From SKLM01 sp964450435 (GTDB lineage: Bacteria > Chloroflexota > Anaerolineae > B4-G1), in the NCBI GenBank assembly GCA_964450435.1, contig CAYVCX010000103.1, positions 1 to 6,673 of the forward strand: a stretch of DNA of 6,673 nt. The letters run 5' to 3'. The notes under the pieces are model-generated. The model saw nothing but the letters and a program-made list of their open reading frames with translations, was not told the origin of the DNA and searched no databases. The position numbers and the translations under genes are program-made. Positions 1 to 4,671 of this stretch are shown piece by piece; positions within the stretch are counted from its first letter, which is position 1, and each line of letters starts with the position of its first letter.

Positions 1-254
1 GGATCCCAGGACGTCGGAAAGCGGCTTCATCGTACCGACGAGATTATACGGCAGGGGGATGGAGCGGGCAAGAGGGGGCAAGACGGGCTTAGAGGGTGAG
101 ACGCCCGGCCGATCGACGGGTAGTCCTGCTGAAACGCCCCCCTTCATTAAAGAGGATGCTGCCCAACCTGGGGCCACCCAGTAGGCCGGAGAGGTGGCGC
201 TGTCGCCAGGCCCGTCCTCCCACAGCGCACGCCAGGTCCCCTCGGTCCTGGATC
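1..254 (-). other. Region downstream of the oxidoreductase gene, no firm gene
   Basis: Beyond the oxidoreductase stop codon there are two weak hairpins: an imperfect one at 232-251 (CCAGG/CCTGG, one T-T mismatch, then CC/GG) and TGGCG-CTGT-CGCCA at 195-208. Neither is followed by a U-run. The minus-strand frame whose codons end at positions 3, 6, 9... stays open from here to the window edge, with possible starts at GTG 177, ATG 147 and ATG 30 and mostly G or C at third positions in its last 40 codons. None of these starts has a ribosome binding site, and the short peptide (PLPYNLVGTMKPLSDVLGS near the edge) is not one I recognise. It may be the start of a gene that continues outside the window. 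Confidence 0.3.
43..71 (-). promoter_or_regulatory. Candidate sigma-70-like promoter pointing out of the left edge
   Basis: On the minus strand TTGCCC (71-66) and a consensus TATAAT (48-43) are separated by exactly 17 nt. It would start transcription near position 36, a few bases before an ATG at 30-28 that begins MKPLSDVLGS. A perfect -10 hexamer in such GC-rich DNA is noteworthy, but the -35 matches only four of six consensus positions and no ribosome binding site follows. If real, it would give a nearly leaderless transcript of the next gene. Confidence 0.28.
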
Positions 255-1562
255 TCAGATCAGACCGAGCTCCTCCTGCTTGGCCACAGTGGGCCGGCCG
301 GTCTCAGCGTCCCATCCTCGAGCCTCGTAGTACTCGTTCAGCATGCTTTCGAGATCCCGCACCGCGCAAGCAGGCTCTTCACTGAACGGTCCGAAGGAGG
401 GCATCTCCAAGACCCGCGTTGGAAGGATATCGTCTGCGGTTGAGAAACCCTCGCGGGCGTTGAAGAGTCGTTGCAGATTGAGCGTGCGCTCACCCACCCG
501 GAGCAGCTCCTCACCATCCACCTCCTGGCCCGTCAGCGCAGACAGGATCTCTGCCAGATGCCCCAGGGTCATCCCGGCGTACATATAGAACTTGCAGGTC
601 CCTACAATGTCCGGCAGCACCAGAGCGTCCTGTAGGAGTTTGGTCATGTTGCCTTTGCCAGCCTCGTCCCACCGATCGATTTCCTCCGGATCGGCCAGGC
701 CGTATTCCTGGAGCCCGAAATCCATCTTCCCCGAGTCCCAGGCCATAGCCTCCACAGGGTGGATATGACACATGCCGCGGTTCGCCGTCGCATACGTGAC
801 GGCCAGCGCCTTTCCCGACCGAGGATCGTGGGCCGGTCCCTCAAGGCCCTTGGCGTGGATGGCGAAGGCCTCCGCTTCTGGCCCAATCGCGTCCGCTGCT
901 ACGCGCACCCCGTCTGCGAGCAGATCGCCGACGCCGTCGCGCATTGCGATCTGGTTCACCAGGATTGGCAGCACGTGAGCGTTCCCCCAGCTGAGATCGA
1001 GGTCTCCGACTTGAGGATCGGAGAGTAGATCTTTCTCATAGCATTCCATCGCGAAAGCTATCGCGGCGCCCGTGGAGATCGTATCAAGGCCGTACTCATT
1101 GCACAGATAGGTACTGTGCACGGCAGCGTCCATGTCATCGTTCAGCACGTAGGCGGTGAAACAGGAGACGGACTCGTACTCGGCTCCACCGTGCTCTGGC
1201 GTCTCGAACGGACCATCCTTCACGTGCACCAGTCGCCCGCAGGCCATGGCGCACCCCCGGTAGCACCCGAAGCTCCGAATCAGGTTGTTCCTCTCAAACC
1301 TGTCATACAGCTCGGCACCCTTGCCCCACGCGTTGGCTTGCCAGTTCTTCGTAGGCCAGTCTCCTGCTTCGTCATTGCCGCCCAGGTCGCCCACTGTGCC
1401 GAACTCGCGGAATCCACTGGACGTGGGGTCTTGCCTTATGTCGCGGAAGGTCTTTCGTAGCACCGTCTGGAACCAGTCGGGGTGCGCTGCCCCGACGACG
1501 TGCCCCCCCCTACGGCGATTCCCAGGAGGTTCTTGGACCCCAGAACAGCACCTGCACCACAT
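255..1562 (-). CDS. Aldehyde ferredoxin oxidoreductase, C-terminal part (continues after the frame break)
   Basis: This carries the C-terminal domains 2 and 3 of the same enzyme. Homology begins at about position 1508; the first 18 residues of the frame, from an ATG at 1562 with no good ribosome binding site, are out-of-frame reading of the N-terminal domain, so independent translation is unlikely. In joined numbering (residue 208 at position 1508) the [4Fe-4S] ligands are C289, C293 and C297 in GCYRGCAMACG, with C512 in DIVGTCKF; the classic Pyrococcus furiosus enzyme has 288, 291, 295 and 494. Other family marks are GAEYESV (E317), GLDTISTG (D349), KGLEGPAHDPR and NRGMCHIHP, near the substrate and pterin pocket. 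The first cysteine pair is separated by three residues rather than two. The frame ends with TGA at 257-255. The substrate (aliphatic or aromatic aldehyde) cannot be told from the sequence. Confidence 0.88.
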   Translation of the reverse strand: MWCRCCSGVQEPPGNRRRGGHVVGAAHPDWFQTVLRKTFRDIRQDPTSSGFREFGTVGDLGGNDEAGDWPTKNWQANAWGKGAELYDRFERNNLIRSFGCYRGCAMACGRLVHVKDGPFETPEHGGAEYESVSCFTAYVLNDDMDAAVHSTYLCNEYGLDTISTGAAIAFAMECYEKDLLSDPQVGDLDLSWGNAHVLPILVNQIAMRDGVGDLLADGVRVAADAIGPEAEAFAIHAKGLEGPAHDPRSGKALAVTYATANRGMCHIHPVEAMAWDSGKMDFGLQEYGLADPEEIDRWDEAGKGNMTKLLQDALVLPDIVGTCKFYMYAGMTLGHLAEILSALTGQEVDGEELLRVGERTLNLQRLFNAREGFSTADDILPTRVLEMPSFGPFSEEPACAVRDLESMLNEYYEARGWDAETGRPTVAKQEELGLI

Positions 1563-2128
1563 CGACCAGCGGCGCGGTCACCGACCATAGCCGTCGCGAA
1601 GCGGACCAGGTTCTCTCCCGCAGGCCCAATGCACATGAAGGAGAACCGTCCGTTGGGCAGCTCTTGCTTGACAAGCTGGGTCTTCTCTGTGATCGACTTG
1701 CCCAGGAGGCGTTCACCTGGCCGGAACGCTATCTCTCCGTCGTTCAAGATCACGTAGACAGGTTTCGTTGCTCGGCCCTCGATAATGACGTGGTCGAACC
1801 CAGCCCGCTTCAAGTCGGGTCCGAAGTCGCTGCCGCAGCGCGATTCGCCCCACCCTCCCGTGAGAGGCGACTTGAAGCACAGCATGATGCTGCCTCCCCC
1901 GGGGACTTGATTCAAACTCAAGGGGCCGGTGGCTAGCACCATCTTGTTGCTCGGGCCCAGGGGATCGATGCCAGGTCCGAGCTCGTCGTATAACAGTCGC
2001 GCCGCGTATCCAACGCCGCCCACGTAGTCCCGGAACGAATCCGGCGCCACGTCTTCGACGCTCGTCTCCATGCGACTCAGGTCAATTCGCAGCTGTCTAC
2101 CTGTGCACCCCTGCAGTGGCTTCGTCAT
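1436..2128 (-). CDS. Aldehyde ferredoxin oxidoreductase, N-terminal part (frame broken at 1510-1503)
   Basis: This frame encodes the N-terminal, pterin-binding domain of an aldehyde:ferredoxin oxidoreductase, a tungsten (or molybdenum) bis-pterin enzyme that oxidises aldehydes to carboxylates and passes electrons to ferredoxin in the cytoplasm. Family marks: GCTGRQLRIDLS (7-18), GGVGYAARLLYDEL then IDPLGPSN (37-61), ATGPLS (66-71), CGSDFGPDLKRAGFDHVIIEGRA (98-120), CIGPAGENLVRFA (166-178) and AAGRCGAGAVLGSKN (186-200). Homology stops at about residue 207, at the run of eight G; the remaining 23 residues to the stop at 1436 are out of frame. The ATG at 2128 has AAGGAG 7 nt upstream. With a -1 shift at the tract the product joins the C-terminal part to give 624 residues, close to the 600-620 usual for the family. 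As read, it is a truncated protein lacking the iron-sulfur cluster ligands. Confidence 0.85.
   Translation of the reverse strand: MTKPLQGCTGRQLRIDLSRMETSVEDVAPDSFRDYVGGVGYAARLLYDELGPGIDPLGPSNKMVLATGPLSLNQVPGGGSIMLCFKSPLTGGWGESRCGSDFGPDLKRAGFDHVIIEGRATKPVYVILNDGEIAFRPGERLLGKSITEKTQLVKQELPNGRFSFMCIGPAGENLVRFATAMVGDRAAGRCGAGAVLGSKNLLGIAVGGGTSSGQRTPTGSRRCYERPSAT
1476..1510 (-). other. Frame junction: G8 tract followed by a stem-loop (possible -1 frameshift site or phase-variable tract)
   Basis: On the minus strand the zero frame reads GTA GGG GGG GGC, so G GGG GGC fits the X XXY YYZ pattern of -1 slippery sites. Six nt after the G8 tract (1510-1503) a perfect 7-bp stem begins: GTCGGGG (1496-1490), loop CAGCGCA, CCCCGAC (1482-1476). 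Moving back one base at the tract restores the oxidoreductase frame with no gain or loss of residues relative to the family. The same join would result if the true tract had nine G, through a sequencing or assembly miscount or a phase-variable repeat. The sequence alone cannot separate these. Confidence 0.5.
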
Positions 2129-2315
2129 CAGGGTTCTCCTTCTGATACATTATTCCCTGACCTACTTCCCAGACGACCAGCAACGCAGCCGCGGAAGGGC
2201 CTAAGCGGAGAGCGACGGGGAGCGCTGATGACGGCTTCATCCCGGCGCAATATCCCACTCCGGCGCGACGGTTCTCGCGCAGACGGTACTCCAAGGATCA
2301 GCGGACCGCTGTTCC
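2129..2315 (-). other. Gap between the GlcG and oxidoreductase genes
   Basis: These 187 bases hold the oxidoreductase ribosome binding site (AAGGAG, 2141-2136, 7 nt before its ATG) but no gene I accept. AGCGGAC at 2300-2306 pairs with GTCCGCT at 2333-2339, a 7-bp stem that straddles the GlcG stop codon with a long loop. A shorter AGCGG-A-CCGCT palindrome lies at 2300-2310. Neither has a U-run. I see no clear promoter, so whether the oxidoreductase is transcribed with the upstream genes is open. Confidence 0.4.
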
Positions 2316-2768
2316 TCAGGAGCGCCCCTGCAGTCCGCTACACTCGGCTATCGATGTAGGTTGCACGTCTGGCGAATCCAACGCCAACGCCCCAGCTACG
2401 GCACATTCGTGGTCCTCTTCGACGGTCCCCCCGCTCGCCCCGACAGCCCCGTAGACCTGACCGTCCCGCCAGATGGGAATGCCGCCCGGGAAGACGACCA
2501 TCCGTCCACCCAGGTTGTGCTGGAGGCCATAGAGGGAGCCGCCTGGCTGGCAGTGCTCGCCCAGTTGGGCGGTGCTCATGCGGTTCACGAGGGCTGTGTA
2601 AGCCTTATCCTGTGCCAGCGGGACCGCCACCAACTCTGAGCCATCCATGCGCACGAAGGCCGTGAGGACGCCGCTCTCGTTGACGACTGCGATAGCCATG
2701 GCTATCCCCATATTCTGCGCCTCTGCCTGGGAGGCTTCCAAAGCCTGCATCGCTTCAGCGAGAAGCAT
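2316..2768 (-). CDS. GlcG/HbpS-family (DUF336) protein
   Basis: A 150-residue protein of the GlcG/HbpS family, compact alpha/beta proteins of about 130-150 residues; some members bind haem or corrinoid, others sit in glycolate or diol catabolic operons, and a direct enzymatic role is usually unproven. Family marks: AIAVVNESGVLTAFVRMDG (25-43), a KAYTA helix (55-59), GGIPIWRDG (95-103), and GAVGASGGTVEEDHECA (107-123), the hallmark G.(I/V)G.SGG...(E/Q)D..(V/C)A block. No signal peptide is seen, so it is probably cytoplasmic. The ATG at 2768 is preferred over an in-frame upstream codon at 2840 because AAGGAG (2781-2776) lies 7 nt before it and homology begins here; the longer version would run into the nucleotidyltransferase gene. 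It follows that gene by 25 nt and precedes the oxidoreductase by 187 nt. The role in this locus is unknown. Confidence 0.85.
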   Translation of the reverse strand: MLLAEAMQALEASQAEAQNMGIAMAIAVVNESGVLTAFVRMDGSELVAVPLAQDKAYTALVNRMSTAQLGEHCQPGGSLYGLQHNLGGRMVVFPGGIPIWRDGQVYGAVGASGGTVEEDHECAVAGALALDSPDVQPTSIAECSGLQGRS

Positions 2769-2793
2769 TGTCGGTCTCCTTGTCTTCCCAGTG

Positions 2794-3549
2794 CTATTGA
2801 CTAACCTCCGACACGTCTTGGTACCATTGGACACGGTCACCGACGACGTCGCGTAGTCTCCACGCTAAGTTCTTGGGTTTCCGCTCGATGGCGCGAAGCA
2901 GCTCCTCAATGCGCTCGCCGATGACGTATCGATCTCTTTGATTCAACCACGCATACCGCTGCCTTAGGTCTGCGACCTTCCGGAGATTCATCGTGGTGGT
3001 ACGCCACAGCCCCCAGTCCCCGGCGCACAGCTCGGAAACGCGTTGGGCGTTGATCTCGTCCTTGTCTGTACTTCCGACAGGATGCTCTCGGAGCAACATC
3101 AACGTGTCGATGACGTCCTTTTCGTTGATCTCGACGATTTGCATCTTCTCCAATAGCAGCTCTGCAAGAGGAAGCGTCAGCGAGTCCGCTTCCAAGCGCC
3201 CTCTCCAGGGAATCGGATGGCAGAAATCGAGCTTGTCAAAAAACACATCCACGTACAGGTCGCTTGTCGGATCATCGAACAGGAGCCGGCTCCGGGCATA
3301 GACGACGGCCGTCTCCCGATTCTCGACGAAGCCGAGACGCTCGAACATGCAACGGATTCCTCGGTTGTGTTTGAAGTAGGCTGCGAAGTCCAGATCGGTG
3401 AAATGGCGACCCGCGTTCTCCTGGAACGACTTGTACTTCGGGCTGTGCAGATGGAAGGCAACCGATCCGAGCAGGCGGAGCAGCACGCCTTCTTTCTCGG
3501 CTTCCTTAACGATCCGTTCAGCATGAAGCAGATATTCTTGGTCTTCCAT
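2794..3549 (-). CDS. Nucleotidyltransferase-fold protein (AbiEii/DUF6036-like), uncharacterised
   Basis: A 251-residue soluble protein with the marks of the polymerase-beta-type nucleotidyltransferase fold: a Gly-Ser turn in RLLGSVAFHLH (G28-S29), the metal-binding acidic pair D52-x-D54 in FTDLDFAAY, and a later acidic strand in YVDVFFDKLDF (D101, with D105). Residues 128-155 carry the helical LAELLLEKMQIV...KDVIDTLMLL segment, which matches the LL..Kl....KD..D...LL signature after the catalytic strand in AbiEii-like and DUF6036-like proteins. The C-terminal third (DWGLWRTTTMNL, then a basic stretch and a WY.DV ending) seems to be a family-specific helical domain. The family would transfer a nucleotide to RNA, protein or a small molecule; the target here is unknown. 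The ATG at 3549 has GGAGG (3561-3557) 7 nt upstream. No antitoxin-like partner is adjacent; its neighbours are a phosphoesterase upstream and a GlcG protein 25 nt downstream. Confidence 0.72.
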   Translation of the reverse strand: MEDQEYLLHAERIVKEAEKEGVLLRLLGSVAFHLHSPKYKSFQENAGRHFTDLDFAAYFKHNRGIRCMFERLGFVENRETAVVYARSRLLFDDPTSDLYVDVFFDKLDFCHPIPWRGRLEADSLTLPLAELLLEKMQIVEINEKDVIDTLMLLREHPVGSTDKDEINAQRVSELCAGDWGLWRTTTMNLRKVADLRQRYAWLNQRDRYVIGERIEELLRAIERKPKNLAWRLRDVVGDRVQWYQDVSEVSQ

Positions 3550-3582
3550 CGGTGCGCCTCCGTCGAATATGGTTGAGCTGTC

Positions 3583-4545
3583 CTATCCCTGCACTGGCTG
3601 GAAGCCGCGAATCTGGTTCTCATCGAGGTAGAAGAGGTACCCCGACAGAACCCCCTCCGTGTAGTTGCTCCCTGGGTTCACGCATAAGGTCCGCCCGATG
3701 TGCAGGGAACCCTTCCCCTCGTGAATATGACCGTGCAGCCCCAGCAGCGGCTGGTACTCCTCAATCACCCTGCGGACAGCGGTGCTGCCGACAGGAACAT
3801 AGGTTCGACCACCGTCGACTGGCACCAGGTTGTCATCCAGCAGCGGCGCGTCGTCCAGCTTGGAATTGTAGGGCGGAGCATGGATGTTGAAGATCGCACT
3901 AGACACATCCTGGACTTCCTCGATCTGGGCCTTGAGAACCTCATACAGGCTGTCTTCGTCCAGCTCGCGGTGTGTGTTCCACGGCGTAGGGTTTGTGTAG
4001 CCCTCGTTCACCATCTCGTGATGACCGTTGAGCTGTAACACTTGCCGTTCGGCCATGACAACGACCGAGGATTGGGCCAGAAGATCGTCAATGAATAACG
4101 GGTCATCGTTCCCCGCAGTGATGATGATACGTTGCCCCTTCCCGTGAAGCTGCGTCTCCGCCATGTCCAACCAACGGTTGATGCTCTGGGTCATTAGCTC
4201 CTGGAAGATTTGTTCCCGGTGTGCCCCGGACTCGGTGAACTCCTCCAGTTCCGAGGGCCGCAAGCGGTAAGGATAGAACCCCGCAGCCCGCACCCGGTCC
4301 TCCAGTTGCTCCAGCGCTTCCTCCCCCGTCACCTCGATCTCTTCGCCCAAGAAATCGGTCCGCCAGCAACCGGGACGGATCTCTAGCAGAGCTTGGATGC
4401 CCTTTCCAGTGATGTCCCCGCCGAGGATGATCGTCTTCACCTCGTAGAAGTCCCCGGCTCGGATCAGCTTCTTCCAACACTTTTCCGAGCCGTGGATATC
4501 CGACGTGAAGTATAGCTTGGTCGTCTTACGTCGTTTGACGAACAT
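3583..4545 (-). CDS. Calcineurin-like metallophosphoesterase
   Basis: A 320-residue protein of the two-metal phosphoesterase superfamily, predicted to be cytoplasmic (no signal peptide or membrane segment) and to hydrolyse a phosphomono- or diester. The metal-binding blocks appear in order: D16-x-H18 in TSDIHG, D44 in LGGD, N146 in AGNDD, H222 in NIHAPP, and H271/H273 (and H275) in LHGHIHE. The usual GNH(D/E) block reads GNDD, so the His that often acts as general acid is absent; several bacterial subfamilies tolerate this. Between the second and third blocks lies an insert of roughly 80-90 mostly charged, probably helical residues (about 55-138), longer than in minimal family members. The ATG at 4545 has GGAGG (4560-4556) 10 nt upstream. 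The stop is 33 nt before the nucleotidyltransferase start, which suggests one transcript. The substrate is unknown. Confidence 0.88.
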   Translation of the reverse strand: MFVKRRKTTKLYFTSDIHGSEKCWKKLIRAGDFYEVKTIILGGDITGKGIQALLEIRPGCWRTDFLGEEIEVTGEEALEQLEDRVRAAGFYPYRLRPSELEEFTESGAHREQIFQELMTQSINRWLDMAETQLHGKGQRIIITAGNDDPLFIDDLLAQSSVVVMAERQVLQLNGHHEMVNEGYTNPTPWNTHRELDEDSLYEVLKAQIEEVQDVSSAIFNIHAPPYNSKLDDAPLLDDNLVPVDGGRTYVPVGSTAVRRVIEEYQPLLGLHGHIHEGKGSLHIGRTLCVNPGSNYTEGVLSGYLFYLDENQIRGFQPVQG

Positions 4546-4577
4546 CGATCTGTTCCCTCCACTTGTCCGGGGTTCTT

Positions 4578-4614
4578 GGGAGACTCCACGGACCCGAGGT
4601 CCGTGGAGTCTCCC
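4578..4614 (-). terminator. Perfect 17-bp hairpin between permease and phosphoesterase genes (possible terminator)
   Basis: GGGAGACTCCACGGACC (4578-4594), a 3-nt loop CGA, and GGTCCGTGGAGTCTCCC (4598-4614) pair perfectly. The hairpin starts 57 nt past the permease stop codon and ends 17 nt before the GGAGG of the phosphoesterase gene. A stem this long and GC-rich is unlikely by chance. No U-run follows on either strand, so it is not a textbook intrinsic terminator. Alternatives are a transcript-stabilising or processing hairpin, a leader structure of the downstream gene, a REP-like repeat, or a protein-binding site; each arm contains a small GGAG-N-CTCC palindrome. The hairpin itself is certain; its role is inferred. 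Confidence 0.5.
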
Positions 4615-4671
4615 CTGTAACGTCCTTATGAGCTAACGGCGAACTGCCGCGCAATCGCCGGGCGCCCAGGC

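Noticed and set aside
195..208. TGGCG-CTGT-CGCCA hairpin downstream of the oxidoreductase as its terminator.
   Set aside because: Only 5 bp, no U-run on the minus strand, and similar short stems are common in this base composition.
96..443. Plus-strand frame of 115 codons across the left end.
   Set aside because: It is Arg/Pro/Ser-rich, has no ribosome binding site, and largely lies antisense to the oxidoreductase C-terminus, as expected for a chance frame in GC-rich DNA.
2097..2294. Small minus-strand frame of 65 codons between the GlcG and oxidoreductase genes, with a hydrophobic middle.
   Set aside because: It starts with TTG (or an internal ATG) without a convincing ribosome binding site, overlaps the well-supported oxidoreductase start, and resembles no family I know.
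2316..2840. Longer GlcG version starting at 2840.
   Set aside because: The extra 24 residues run into the nucleotidyltransferase coding region and are not GlcG-like, whereas the ATG at 2768 has a well-placed AAGGAG.
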